Shown in pieces: positions 1-12,830 of a DNA stretch of 64,000 bases (position 1 is the first letter of the stretch; the number at the start of each line of letters is the position of its first letter). The DNA lies in the NCBI RefSeq assembly GCF_019097595.1, contig NC_080734.1, forward strand, positions 6,230,892-6,294,891. Direction: 5' to 3'. This DNA comes from Hemibagrus wyckioides (lineage: Eukaryota > Chordata > Actinopteri > Siluriformes > Bagridae). The notes beneath the pieces are model-generated. The model had not been told where the DNA came from. It searched no databases and was given only the letters and a program-made list of their open reading frames with translations. The position numbers and the translations under genes were made by a program.

Positions 1-185
1 TTTAATATAGTAAAAAAAAAAAACCCAGCAATTTAGACTCATAAAACTAATTTGCATCGTGATCATAAGGTGACTCCTGAAACAAGCTAAATGATAACGC
101 TGTGAAATCCGAAGCTATGAGCTGAATTTGTTTTGTCTTTCACTGAGAGAATCACAACTGATCTGAAATAAGAAACCACCTTAGG

Positions 186-738
186 TACACCGATCAGGCA
201 TAACATTATGAACAGTGACAGGTGAAGTGAATTAGACTGATGATCTCCTCATCATGGCACCTGTTAGTGGGTGGGATATATTAGGCAGCAAGTGAACATT
301 TTGTCCTCAAAGTTGATGTGTTAGAAGCAGGAAAAATGGGCAAGCGTAAGGATTTGAGCGAGTTTGATGAAGAGCCAGATTGTGATGGCTAGACCACTGG
401 ATCAGAGCATCTCCAAAACTGCAGCTCTTGTGGGGTGTTCCTGGTCTGCAGTGGTCAGTGTCTATCAAAAGTGGTCCAAGGAAGGAACAGTGGTGAACCG
501 GCGACAGGATCATGGGCGACCAAGGCTCACTGATGCACGTGGGGAGTGAAGGCTGGCCCGTGTGATCCGATCCAACAGATGAGCTACTGTTGCTCAAACT
601 GCTGAAGAAGTTAATGCTGGTTCTGATAGAAAGGTGTCAGAATACACAGTGCAGGACGGGTCAGGGCTGTTTTGGCAGCAAAAGGGGGACCAGTGCAATA
701 TTAGACAGGTGGTCATAATGTTATGCCTGATCAGTGTG
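186..738 (+). mobile_element. Tc1/mariner element, internally deleted, both ends present
   Basis: The ends are inverted repeats: 186-211 and the reverse complement of 713-738 agree at 24 of 26 bases, and the left end starts with TA as expected for Tc1 insertion. Inside is the start of a Tc1 transposase: the helix-turn-helix DNA-binding part (motifs [12 protein letters not shown] and [11 protein letters not shown]) around 385-510. The start codon at about 335 is out of frame with this domain because of an extra base near 367-385, and a stop follows at 547. After about 650 the catalytic DDE part is missing and the sequence jumps to the right end. It is dead as a coding element. A second copy lies near 52.3 kb. 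Confidence 0.9.
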
Positions 739-1655
739 TTTTTCTAAATGTCCTGATAAAAAAAAAAAAAAATCATTATTTCACTTTAATCCAATTTACC
801 TGTTGCCTTTAGGTAGGAACCTTTTTTGTCAAATAAACAAAAATGAGTAATTGTAATGAGTAATATCTGTGCACAACAATCTTCTTCATCTATATCCAGA
901 TTCCTGTAAAGCTACTTCCTGACCAATGTCCACTAAACTTTGAACAACATACACTCTACATACATTGTTGAGGAAGATTGGAGCACACTGGTAGGCATGG
1001 GCAAGAGTAAAAAGGTCCACAGTTTAACTCTCCTGCACAACAGAGCATAGTCTCGGAGAAAACCTCAAAGAGGAATGTCCCTGGTCATTCATTACAGTTT
1101 TTATAAACATGAGTCAAACACAGAAACAAAGCAAAAAAAAAAAAAGTATCGTCACTCATTGACTACATTACAGCGCCTTATCAGAACAACCTTACCAAGG
1201 TCAAACTAAGCTGATTCTTAACCTCGAGTCTCCCCATCTCGTCTCCAGTGCATTCTGACCCTCTAACAATTCACACAAACAAAGTCTCTGGTCACAGAAC
1301 AACTTCTACTCACATACCAAGAAGGCCAGAACTTCTTCCTTAAAAACTTTCCATCACAACATACATGGACCGCATTTCGCTTTGCTGTGTCGTAGCAACC
1401 TTTGTTTCTGTCCAGAGTTTCATTCAGATCTACTGATGTATGGATGATGTGAAAGTTAGACAGCTCTGTAAAGTCTTCTCCAGCACAAACCCTAAGATTC
1501 TCAGTGGACTCAGTGGCGGTCAATCCATGTGTGAAAATGATGTCTCATGCTCCCTGAACCGCTCTTTCACAATCTGAGCTCGATGAATCCTGGCAATTTC
1601 TATCTTTGGGCACATAGAATTGCTGAACCTAGACCTAGTCTAGAATGGCGCTGTC
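739..1655. other. Intronic sequence, nothing recognised
   Basis: Apart from short A runs (near 760 and 1133) I see no gene, repeat family or RNA. The minus-strand open frame at 1263-1523 has no recognisable motif. Confidence 0.5.
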
Positions 1656-1660
1656 GGGGA

Positions 1661-1790
1661 CCGCCAAGCTGCCACTGTTGGGCCACTGAGCAAGGCCCTT
1701 AACCCCCTGCTCCATCATGCTGCATCATGGCTGACCCTGCTCTCTGACCCCAAATCTCCAAGGATGGGATATGCGAAGAACAGGAAAAAT
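1661..1790 (+). mobile_element. SINE fragment, family B (tRNA head lost)
   Basis: The stretch CAAGCTGCCACTGTTGGGCC, followed by GAGCAAGGCCCTTAACCCC, a CTCTGACCCC block and GGGATATGCGAAGAA, matches the body of the full copy at 11219-11450 in the same order. The tRNA-like 5' part and the tail are missing or worn. Confidence 0.7.
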
Positions 1791-2384
1791 CTGGACTCAT
1801 CAGACCACGATGTTTTTCCATTGCTTTTTCCAAAGTCCAAGCTTTATGATCCCAAGCAAATTGAAGCCTTTTGGTTCTGATTTCCCTCACTGATAAGAGA
1901 TTTTCTTAAGGCTTCACAGCTGTTTAGTCCCAGTCCCTTGAGCTCTTTCTGCATTGTGAGTGTGGAAACCATTTTACATTCACTATTAAACACAGCCGTC
2001 AGTTCTACTGACAGTTTTATTTTATTTACTTACGATTTGATTTCACCAAATGATCTCTGATCACGATCAATCGAGATGATAATCCCAGGATTTAACAACG
2101 AGTTGGTTCTCATTATTTTTTTTTTTCTTTGCTTGATGCATACCAATAATTTCCTAAAACAGACCAACATCTTTTCCATGATCAAAGGATTTTTTTTTTT
2201 TTTACCCCTGACATTGTTGTTTAAGAAATGAAAAGCTACTCACTGCATCAGTTAGGGTTAAAAGGTTGGGTTGCCAGATGAAGCATTAATCACTGCAGTC
2301 ATTATCCAGTGGATACCTATTAGCTCAGTTAAATCCATTCAGCTTTTTTTTTTTTTTGGCCAGACAGTGTGTGTATATGATGTA

Positions 2385-2437
2385 TATTGTCTTTAACAAT
2401 GGACACAATTAGTCACAAAGTAGCTTTACAGAAACCT
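2385..2437 (-). repeat. LINE 3' tail remnant
   Basis: The pattern TTTAACAATGGACA, then CACAAAGTAGCTTTACAGAAA, is the same as the start of the repeat at 20960-21235. It is read here as the reverse complement of a LINE 3' end. Only about 50 bases remain. Confidence 0.5.
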
Positions 2438-2439
2438 GG

Positions 2440-5256
2440 ATCTAAATTTAGACGAATGGGCTACAGATAAAGGACAAGCGCATAGTTCCTACATAAATGC
2501 AAGCTAAAGATTTTTCACTTTTTACTCACTTTATACATACACACACGTATTCAATAACACCGCACCCCAACAATCTCCTAATCGTACTGACCACATGCCG
2601 GACCTCACCAAGGAGACTCGATGCCTTTGATCTTCACCTCGGATCATTCCTGAAATTCCCCGAATTGCTCAGCAGCAGGATCTGAGTTTTGTTGTTTTGC
2701 TGAGAATCTCACCATGTCTCAGTTCTCTGCTGCTTCACCGTTACGCCTTACAAACCTCACAAACATTCAACAGCTTCCCTGAGTGTATTGTACCGAAGCT
2801 CAGATTTCTACGAAAGAGAAACTTGCTTTTCAAATCAATCCGAAAACACTTTTATATATTTTTTTTAATGGGACGATTACCAGCTTTACAGACGACAATT
2901 TTTCTTTCTTTTTTAAACCAGGTGACTTCCGAGCACACTGGGGTAAAAAAAAAAAACAACAAAAACAATGAGTTTCGGAAACGCTCGTCATGACAGAAGC
3001 AGTTGTTTACTCCGATGGTTTAGAAATAACGTAGTAAACGTGTAAATTTTTACAGGAATGAAAGCAGGAATAAAGGCAGGTATTATACAAACCAACAGAA
3101 CCTGCGGATAAATAAAGTTAAACTCAAAATGTCGATGTTTCCTACATGCTGACAAAGCAGAACTAACACCACAAACCACCTGCAGGCCTGATTACTTCCT
3201 GTCGAGGGGTGAACGCTATTTAACAGTGGTTGAAGCGGAGTAAACCTGCAGGAACGGATGTTTGTAATGTACAGATGTTATTGAAGCTTAAATCTACTAC
3301 TACTACTACTATTATTATTATTTTTATCATTATTGTGAATATTACTGCTGCTGCTACTACAGATTATTGCAAAAAAAGTCTCCATAAACAACTTATATAG
3401 TGTTTTTCATACAACTAAAGAAGATAAAATCAGGTTAAAGAAGTACCAGCCCCAGGATAAGACATGCTATAACTATATTAAACTATTATCTGTTTTAATT
3501 CCATAATCAATCTGCCAACATCCAACAACTACTTGTTTAGGTTTGAGCTAAAAATTCTTTTCCTTAAACATACTTCCTTTATATTGTTATGTAAAAGCTA
3601 AAGGCAAATAAACCTTACAATAAATGTGGCAAAGGAGCGAGATTTTATCTATAAACACACCAATATCATCACCTACATCCTCTAACCTGCTGGAATTTGG
3701 CTGGGGGTCATTCGGTAACGGATCTTAAAAAAAAAAAAAAAAAGAAAAATCAGCATTGAAGAATTGTTGTGGTGTAAGAGGAATAAAACGCTTCCCGAGC
3801 ACGCCGCTTTAAGAAACTAATCAACTCTGAGGTAATAAGAATAACATCGGCTTCGGGCTGTGTTTTGTTTTGAGTGTTGTGTTCCTTGATTTTAAAAAAT
3901 GGTTAACTTTCTCAAGGGATAAAGGTGCAGGGAACCTGTGTGTGATGCATTAGAGTGCACAAGGTCAGCAGGAAAGAAGCGGAGAATCCAAATGAGGCTA
4001 ACGCAGCGTGACGGAGCTCCGGCGGACTCGGCAATGACGTGATTATTTATTTAGCTGTGCAGCTGCGCCATCACAGGGCCTGAATAGCAATGCAAAAACT
4101 AATCAAAACTCACACACACACCTGACTAGAAAAACAGGGCTGCTAGGAACGTATTCGCACACATGAAACGGCTTTCACAAAGAAATAAGCTTCATACAAA
4201 TACTTTTATCTATAAGGAGCACTTTGTTTATGAAGCCTGTTCCTAAGATAATGTTCCAAGCGCTAGCAGGTCTCCAGCTTTTAGTACGTTTCCCATCACA
4301 AAGCCTTTGAGGGGAAAAAAAAAAAAAAAGAAGAAATGTTGAATTTATTATTTCTTTCCTTTTGTGATCAGGTTTCGTCTGCTGGCAGGGAAACATGTGT
4401 TTGCGCTGTAGCTCTGAAAGGTTATCTCTCTCAGCTTGTGTGTCCAGTCGCTCATTACAGCAGTGACACCGGATTTCAGTCCCTCAGCTTTTGTTCCTCT
4501 TTTTTGCTTTTCAGAGGATCAGCAAAGCGCCGTGGCCCTGAATGACGGGTCACTCTCATGCTGAAATAAACGCTCTGCCTCGTATCGCTTTGAAAGTCCA
4601 GTCTAGGTCAGGCTAGTTGTGGGGGGGGGGGGACCATTCCTGTTTTCATGGATAGAAATAATGGAATGTGTAAAGTAATTGTCTTTAAAGTAAAGTAAAA
4701 AGTAAAAGTAAAAGTAAAGTAAGTGACTGTGTCTGTAGCTGTATTCAGATTTAAAGCACAAATAGACACGAGTAGTGGAAAAACTAAAGGGGGGGGCAGC
4801 CTGATGACTGCTAGGTAACAGCTTTCAGCTTTGTTACTCTCTCCAGAAAGATCAAGTTCACTGGAAATGTTTTCAGAATCTCATCCAAAGCCTCAGTGCT
4901 GCTTGCTAGACAACATGGGGTCCTTTAAGCAGATCCTAATTATGATTCATTATTTGGATCATTTTTCTGGTAAGACTTTTGTTTTTAACAAGAAATGAAG
5001 AATGGGGAGAGAAGAAAAGGATAATGAACTTAGAAGTTAAATCATAAAATGACACATATTTATGAAAGAAATTGTGCTGTGTCACTCTGAAGGCGGCCTG
5101 TGACATGAAGGAGGCGCGGTCATTCCAACTGTCTTATGGTAAAGGAAGTGTTTTTCTGATAAGAAAAAAGGTGAAGTTTTCTAGAATTTGTGTCATATGT
5201 TTTGATCTAACAAGAAAGACATCAAGTCAACATGATTCAGCTTCCAGATGAAGAAG
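2440..5256. other. Intronic sequence with short simple repeats
   Basis: No gene is visible. It holds small simple repeats: ACT/ATT triplets at about 3296-3326, an A run at 3727-3742, a G run at 4621-4632 and an AAAGT-type run at about 4686-4722. A complex, non-repetitive block at 3950-4112 is listed separately. Confidence 0.5.
3950..4112. promoter_or_regulatory. Candidate conserved non-coding element in intron 3
   Basis: This block is of high complexity and free of repeats, unlike its surroundings. It packs a CRE-like TGACGTGA, an E-box CAGCTG, AT-rich homeobox-type cores and an octamer-like ATGCAAAA within about 100 bases. Dense binding-site words are typical of vertebrate enhancers but also occur by chance, so this is inference only. 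Confidence 0.2.
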
Positions 5257-6022
5257 ATGTGGTTATTGTGCCCGTGTTGCAGTATCACAGGGAAGGAGGC
5301 GTGGCCATTGTGCCTTTCTCACAATGTCGGAGACATGGCCATTGTGCCTGTGTCACAATGTCACTTGGAAGGTGCTGTGTCCATTGTGCCTGTGTCATTG
5401 GGAAGGAGGCATGGCCATTGTGCCTGTGTCATGGTGTCACTGGGAAAGGAGGCATGGCCATTGTGAATGTGTCACTGGGAAAGGAGGCATGGCCATTGTG
5501 CCTGTGTCACTGGGAAAGGAGGTGTGGCCACTGTGCCTGTGTCATGGTGTCACTGGGAAAGGAGGCATGGCCATTGTGCCTGTGTCACTGGGAAAGGAGG
5601 CACGGCCATTGTGTCTGTGACACAGTGTCACCAGGAAAGGAGGTATGGCCAGTGTCTCTATGTCACAGTATCACTGGGAAAAGAGGCATGGCCATTGTGC
5701 TTGTGTCATGGTGTCACTGGGAAAGGAGGCGTGGCCATTGTGCCTGTGTCACAGTGAAGGAGGTGTGGCCATAGTGTCTGTGACACAGTGTCACTAGGAA
5801 AGAAGGTGTGGCCAGTGTGCCTATGTCACAGTATCACTGGGAAAAGAGGCATGGTCATTGTGCCGGTGTCATGGTGTTACTGGGAAAGGAGGTGTGGCCA
5901 GTGTGCCTGTGTCACAGTGTCACTGGGAAAGGAGGCGTGGCCATTGTGTCTGTGTGAGTGTTACAGTGAAAGAGGTATGCCGATTGTGCCGGTTTCACAG
6001 TGTAGGAGGCATGGCCATTGAT
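5257..6022. repeat. Minisatellite, 35-bp unit with an optional 8-bp insert
   Basis: About twenty degenerate copies of a unit of the form TCACTGGGAAAGGAGG plus CATGGCCATTGTGCCTGTG. Plain copies are 35 bp; longer ones carry an extra 8 bases (TCATGGTG or ACACAGTG). Because 35 is not a multiple of 3, all plus-strand frames read through for long stretches and give spurious open frames of up to 180 codons. The repeat shares its GTGGCC...TGTGCC core with the array at 6728-7222. Confidence 0.9.
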
Positions 6023-6727
6023 CTTGAAAAAAAACCCTGCATCTATAAGAAACCATTGGTGCCGCTTTGTGAGGAAGAGAAATCTCTATATCAGGAAGCT
6101 TAGCCATCTTAGCTGAGTTTGTACAGTCTGTTCTATATTCTTCTCATGGCCTTTCATTAACGCCGCTCTAAAGCAGCTCTCGGGCACACTGACTCTCAGC
6201 AGCACAGAGCGAACTGTACAGCACTACAACTCTGCTGGTGACTATTAAGATTAATCTGCAAAAAAAAAAAAGTGCTCCAGACATTTTCAGACATCAAAAC
6301 CCAATTGTTTAGTATTCCAGAGACTTTGTAAATATTAATGATGGAATCACCAAGGACTTCAGAGACGCTTTTATTGTTAGACTTGCTGGAGGGCAGAAGC
6401 CAAAAGCCTTTCAATTAAAAAGTTTGTTAATGCTCTTTGTAAAAGTGCACACAGTGCCGTATCTTTGGTGCTTTCTCATAGAAAGCAACTGGAGAGGTCT
6501 GGACAGGAATCTCACTGCCAACACAGAATATCAAAGAATCACAAAGAGCTTGGTATTAGGATCTAACATCATCAAGGCCAACCCTAGGAGAAAAAAAATG
6601 ATTATATAGAATTTGCTGGTAACAATATCATCTTATTCAGGTATCCTTCTGGAAACTGCAGTAAACAGTTAAAGACGAAATGCAAGTAACAAAGATAAAA
6701 TAACGAGTGCAGGACAACCAATCCACC
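6023..6727. other. Spacer between two related minisatellites
   Basis: Non-repetitive intron sequence. I see no gene, transposon or RNA in it. Confidence 0.5.
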
Positions 6728-7222
6728 TGTGCCTGAGTCACAGAGATGGGGGTATGGCCTCTGTACCTGTGTCGCGGTCAAGTGGGAATGACCGATGTGT
6801 CTGTGTAACGGTTAAGGGGATGTGGCCTCTGTGCCTATGACACAGTGAAGGGGATGTGGCCTCTGTGCCTATGACACAGTGAAGGGGGTGTGGCCTCTGT
6901 GCCTATGACACAGTGAAGGGGATGTGGCCTCTGTGCCTATGACACAGTGAAGGGGATGTGGCCTCTGTGCCTATGACACAGTGAAGGGGATGTGGCCTCT
7001 GTGCCTATGACACAGTGAAGGGGGTGTGGCCTCTGTGCCAATGACACAGTGAAGGGTGTGTGGCTTCTGTGCCTGTGTCACAGTTAAGTGGGCATGGCCT
7101 ACACGCATGTGTCACCGTGAAATCGGCGTTTCTTCTGTGCTTGTGTCAGAAAATTGGGTGTGGAATCAGTGACTGTGTCTCAGTGAAGTGGACGTGGCCT
7201 CTGTGACCATCACAGTGAAGGA
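6728..7222. repeat. Minisatellite, 34-bp unit
   Basis: The middle (about 6805-7060) is a near-perfect tandem array with an exact 34-base period, unit GTGAAGGGGATGTGGCCTCT plus GTGCCTATGACACA. Both edges degrade gradually. The unit contains the same GTGGCC, TGTGCCT and CACAGTGAAGG words as the array at 5257-6022. Confidence 0.9.
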
Positions 7223-8127
7223 TTGGAATGTGTGCCAGTCACTATCTGGGGTGGGGGGGAGGCTTGTGGCTGTCTGTCGCACCGTGTGTTACAACAACTG
7301 CACAGCGTGTGACCAAAAGGCACTACAACAGAGAGTGAAATCTACCCACCCCAACACATCACTGGAACACAGCTGCCAAACATTACAGACTTTTATTAAA
7401 AGCATTCCTTGCAGACAGCCAGAGATATAATCAAGGACACCTCCCATCGCCACCACGGACGTCTGCTGTCAGGAAAGCGCTACTGAAGTCTTTTCCCCTT
7501 CAACTATACTAACTGCTGTACTCGGCCTGCAACTAATAATTAATATCACCATCAGACAACTTAACCCCATGCACATTACTGCTATTACCTGCAATTATTT
7601 GCAAGTACTTGCATTTGACTGTAATTATATTTACTGTATGTATGTAATGACTTTCAACATTATTAAACTATAAACAGTGACACTCGCTGACACGTTTAGA
7701 TTCGACTACACATTGTTGCAGACTATTAGACTGCACATCGTTGCTATTTGCATTTAATTGTATGTATCGCTACATACAATGTATTGTATGGCTCAATGAT
7801 CAGCAACAGAAACCCAATCAGAAACTGAACAGCGCTTCTCTGCCTCATATCACGTGCTTTGTACAGCCACAGAAACTCTGCGTGTTGTGTAAACAGTAGT
7901 TGCAGCGTTTAAAAGGAAAAATGAAAAATGATGTCAAATAGTGGCACGTCAATTAGAGGAAACTATCGAGTTATATTTTAATAATTAAGCCCGTTCAGGA
8001 CAAACTAGATGGCCAGACAGAAAAAAAAACAAGTTTTAAAGGAGCTGAATGTAAAATTGACGGAGGCTGGATGTCAACAAATCCCTGATCAATTTAAAAA
8101 GGCCAATTACCTGCTCAAGTGCAGACC
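7223..8127. other. Intronic sequence, nothing recognised
   Basis: No gene, RNA or repeat family seen. The open frame at 7188-7430 starts inside the minisatellite edge and has no motif. Confidence 0.45.
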
Positions 8128-8129
8128 TA

Positions 8130-8160
<31 letters not shown>

Positions 8161-8365
8161 ACAAACAAAAATCTTATCATTATTATTATAAATAAATAAA
8201 TAATAAAAATAAAATAAAAATTCTTATTATAAATAAATAAACAATAAAAATAAAATAAAAATTCTTAACATTATAACTGCAAATAAATAAATAAATAAAT
8301 AAATAAAAATAATTAAAATAATTCTTATTATCATTATTATTATGAATAAATAAATACATTTATCA
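8128..8365. repeat. AAAT-rich microsatellite tract
   Basis: Blocks of TAAA/AAAT tetramers, at 8130-8160, 8188-8210, 8229-8245 and 8280-8310, with ATT triplets between them. Confidence 0.9.
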
Positions 8366-10057
8366 TTACTATTACTATTCATTTATTATAATTAATTTAC
8401 ACGCAAATTTTAAAGATCAAGCCTATTTTCCTCACTGATCTGAAAGCCCAAGACGAGTCGTTATTTAAAGCAGTTGCATGTTGTATTTATCCAATCACGG
8501 TTGCTGACAGGTTTAGGAAGGTACATTGTGAAGAATCAGGATTAACTGTTAAACCCAGGGTAAAGTATGTGTAGTGTGAAACTTCAAACAAGATATCCCA
8601 GGATTCCCCCGAGTTCACAATGACCCAGGGTTACACAGTGTGAAAAGCCCTTATGTCATATTGATCCAGAGAACAGTAATGGCTTGCATTGATTTGCATC
8701 AAATAAATTCATTAAAAAAAATTTTTTTAACCAACAGTAAAAAAAGCTTTTACTGTCACTTGGGGCTGTTACCATGGAAACACTCTTAACCGTCACTGGA
8801 CACAGCACTCTTTCCAAAGCTGCTTTTAATCTTTGCTCTTGCCGATAGGATTTTTTTAGAGGATATTTTGCCAATTGCCATGACTCATCAGATTTCACTG
8901 GACCATTTAAGCCGTCCTGTCCTTCCATGGCTTGCCTGTCAGAGCCACACCACTCCTGTACACTTCGGGGCATTTGTATCGCTCCAGTGATTTCCATATT
9001 TAAAATCGTATTAAATGCTGCTCGGCCTTTGCACTTTAGGAAACAGACTCGGCGAGAAGCAAGAGCTCATCTATTTTTTCCCCCCTCTTCCTCACTTATG
9101 GGTGATGGATGAAGAATCCAGTCAGAGGAAAGTCACACAAGCGAATCTTTTTCTTTGACAGATTTGAGTGTCATTTGTGCGTTTAGCACTTAAGCCTTTC
9201 AACACACTTCAGGAGTCAGTCACTGAGGTTATAACAACTACACAGAAATAAATAAATAAATAAATAAATAAATGAATGAAATCCTTAATGGCAGTGCTTT
9301 TAAGATTTCGAGAGGGGAAGCGGCACTCTCCAAGCACGCCATTGTTTGGCTCGGATCCTGAGCATCTCCTCGTACATTAGCTTCAGACTGATGAGTCAGA
9401 GGCACCACGGCTGATTGGAGCGAGGCAGCCGTTATGTATTCCCGCCCACCCGCAGCGGCGAACGGTGAAAGGTGGCTCTTTCTCACAATGCCGGGAGAAC
9501 AAAAAAGCGGAGCTTCGCCGCACTTCAGCACAATGACGTTACTCTGATGAAAACATCAAGGTCACCTTCAGCGCAGCAGGAATGCAGAAGAGTACCATTT
9601 TTACACGTCTAAACAACCAAGACTCTTGATACAAATGGCTGGCTGACGATTTTTAAAAAAAAAAAAAAACTTTTCAGAGCAGAGCACAATCAGGGCTTTG
9701 TTCGAAAGATAACAAATAAAGTTATGCAATTAGGAAGCGTTAAAGCCAAAAGAGAACAAAAGGAAAGGAACGAAAAATGAAGGATATAAGTGATTCAGGA
9801 AGTGACATGCACGAGTGTGTAAGTAGTTAAGAATGTTCATTACTTTAATTAGCTTTTTTTTTTTTTTTGGCTTAGAAATTCTAAACTAGGAATGAGCTAA
9901 CAATACGCAACAAGTGTCCAGCAATTGTACTGACTAGCAACAGTTTTTCAAAAAAATAGATGGGAATAAAACCAATAGATTTGATTTCAACAAGATCGAT
10001 AGTCACTTGTATTAGAGTTGGCAATTTTTTTTCCACAGCAAGAAAACCTCCAACAAG

Positions 10058-10059
<2 letters not shown>
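8366..10059. other. Intronic sequence, little content
   Basis: Unique-looking DNA with a short TAAA run at 9247-9272 and A or T runs near 9655 and 9856. The open frames seen here have no protein-family motifs. Confidence 0.45.

Positions 10060-10093
<34 letters not shown>
10060..10093. repeat. (TC)17 dinucleotide repeat
   Basis: Uninterrupted TC repeat of 34 bases. Confidence 0.95.
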
Positions 10094-10096
<3 letters not shown>

Positions 10097-10814
10097 CTGT
10101 GACCTAGAAACCATAATCTAAAAACTTAATCTAACTAGCTTATAAATTTCCAAAGAAAATCACTACCTTAGCTAAAAATCCTCAAACACTGCTAGACATG
10201 CCCAAGCAAACAAGTTCCTCTCCTAACATGCACTATGTTTTCCTGACAATTCAGCTGGCCGTTTCTGCAGAAAAACACCAATCAATAGACAACGGTGTGA
10301 AGAGGAAAAAACATCCATAATGACTTTAAATCGCTCTACAGAATCATGCCATCAGCGTGAGTGGTTAAGTATCTAATCATCCGAGTTCCCGATGACGGCT
10401 GAAGGTCAAGCGTGAGTTATTAACAAGCGCAGAAACAAGGCGCAGAAAGAAACTGGTAGTAGTGATGTAAAACAAACAAAAAACTGGTGAAACAGAAACA
10501 GAGAAACGGCTGGTTGTCGGTACGCAGCTGAGCATCTGTGTGAAACTTTGGGCGTAGTTTGGGAGTTTCTGTAAGTGTTCAACATTAAGAAGTGTGCTTT
10601 TATGAGTAAAAACCTGACACCAAACACAACCAACCACCAAAAGCTTCTTCTTAGAGAAAACAACATAATTTTATAATCCATAAACAGTGCACTATTCTAC
10701 ACCATTTCAGAGTATAAATCATGAGTTATGTGTTCACACTGAAATTCCTGTGCACTTCAGATACCAGGATAATGACCTTATTCAACTGGACATTTCATGC
10801 ACTGAACTCTACGT

Positions 10815-11010
10815 CAGGGGTGTCCAATCTTATCCCCAAAGGTCCGGTGTGGGTGCAGGTTTTCATTCCAGTCAAGCAGGAGCCACACCTGATTAAACCT
10901 GTTTAATCAGTGGACCTTGTCTTTCCATAGGCTCAGGTGGGGCTTCTGCTTGGTTGGAATGAAAACCTACACCCATACAGGTCCTTTGCGGATAAGACTG
11001 GGCATACCTA
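10815..11010. mobile_element. Palindromic non-autonomous DNA transposon (MITE)
   Basis: The two halves are inverted copies. From CAGGGGTGTCCAATCTTATC at 10815 the left arm runs about 60 bases into GTGCAGGTTTTCATTCCA. The right arm, ending at 11010, is its imperfect reverse complement. A short central part carries ACACCTGATTAAACC. With no coding capacity and long inverted ends starting CAGGGG it fits a hAT-type MITE. Flanking 8-mers agree only weakly, so the class is uncertain. A worn second copy is at 58255-58441. Confidence 0.8.
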
Positions 11011-11218
11011 ACTTATGTAATGGAAGGAGACTGGGCTACCAAACGTGGACGCTGGACGAGAAAATATTTTCAAGAAGGACACCGACACTCCAATGGATGA
11101 AACGTATTCGAAATTAGTGTCTTTAGAATTAGCTCATGTTGTGTGATTTATTTTTCAACATTTTAGCCGCATTCTACTAAAGCTAGCAGTGTTGTGTTAT
11201 GTGCGTTTGACGTCATTT

Positions 11219-11450
11219 GGGGGTGGTGGTAGCTCAGGCGATTAGGACTGTGGGTTGTTGATGGGAAGATGGAGGTTCAACACCCAGCACTGCCAAGCTG
11301 CCACTGTTGTGCCCTTGAGCAAGGCTCTCTGCTCCAGTGGGTCCTGTATCATGACTGACTTTGTGCTCTGACCCCCAACCACCAAAAAGTTTGGATATGT
11401 GAAGAAAGAATTTCCTGTAATGTATATGTGATAAAGGCCGATTCTTCAAA
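11219..11450 (+). mobile_element. SINE family B, near full-length
   Basis: The 5' part is tRNA-like: an A-box-type GGTAGCTCAGGCGATTAGG and a B-box-type GGTTCAACACCC lie about 35 bases apart. The body follows (CAAGCTGCCACTGTTG, GCCCTTGAGCAAGG, CTCTGACCCC), then a tail with GAATTTCCTGTAATGTATA and GATAAAGGC. Other copies are at 1661 (partial), 25155, 56683 and 62517. Confidence 0.85.
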
Positions 11451-11667
11451 ATTTCCTATTAACTGGGAAACGGCTTATACTTCCAGTTAAAAAATGTTAT
11501 AGTGTGTGAGATGATGCCACCCTTCTAAAATTCACACACTAGACGCTAGATTACACAGTGCATAGTGTAAGCACATAGTATATAGTATACTACCTGGGCC
11601 ACAGCGTTTGACTAACGTTTTCACTAATCCCTCTTGTTATAATGCTAGCATTTGAGATATATAAAAG

Positions 11668-12222
<555 letters not shown>

Positions 12223-12510
12223 TCATAGTGAGACACCTGCAAGTGCCATGAAATCAGGGTTTAAACCGGTGCTGCTGGGCGATAACAGCTCCAAGAAAAA
12301 GAGTAGGAAGATACCGGGACTCATTTCGATGGAAATTCTGTTCAGAGGGCAAAGCAAAGACAAAACTGCGAAGAAAAAAAAATTAATAAAATAAAAACAT
12401 TGCGGCTGTAGAAGACGGGTTAGACATGACCTAAAGCCATCATTCGTATTATTTCAAATATTAATATTGCTTGAGTAGAGGCATCACAACGGCATGGCTA
12501 TTATTGTAAT

Positions 12511-12570
<60 letters not shown>
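12511..12570. repeat. (TAA)n trinucleotide repeat, about 20 copies
   Basis: Uninterrupted TAA repeat about 300 bases from exon 3, in intron 2. Confidence 0.95.
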
Positions 12571-12571
<1 letters not shown>

Positions 12572-12830
12572 TGATTAGACTGTTTATCAGGGGTTTCGTA
12601 TTCAGTAAATAGCACCCTTCCTTTTTCTTGATTAAGACCAGTGAGATAATTAAAATGAAATTAAAAGGCTATAAACAAACACCCGAGAGAACAAGCGTAT
12701 TTGATTTCTAGTTGGTCTTTCGGCTCGATCATAATAATAAATGTGAATAAACAGAGACAATCCGATATTAAACATTAAACAGTTTTCTCTCAGGCTTTAA
12801 ACAACGGCAGAAAGATAATGGAGCGTGTGC

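Noticed and set aside
5232..5774. 180-codon open frame with GHCACV/EAWPLCLCH repeats
   Set aside because: Comes from the 35-bp minisatellite, which stays open in all plus frames. No signal peptide or known cysteine-repeat family fits, and the frame rotates with each unit.
6805..7060. Regular 34-bp repeats as a possible CRISPR array
   Set aside because: There are no unique spacers between repeats; units abut directly. The genome is a vertebrate's.
10060..10114. Open frame with ERERERE repeat
   Set aside because: Antisense reading of the TC dinucleotide repeat.
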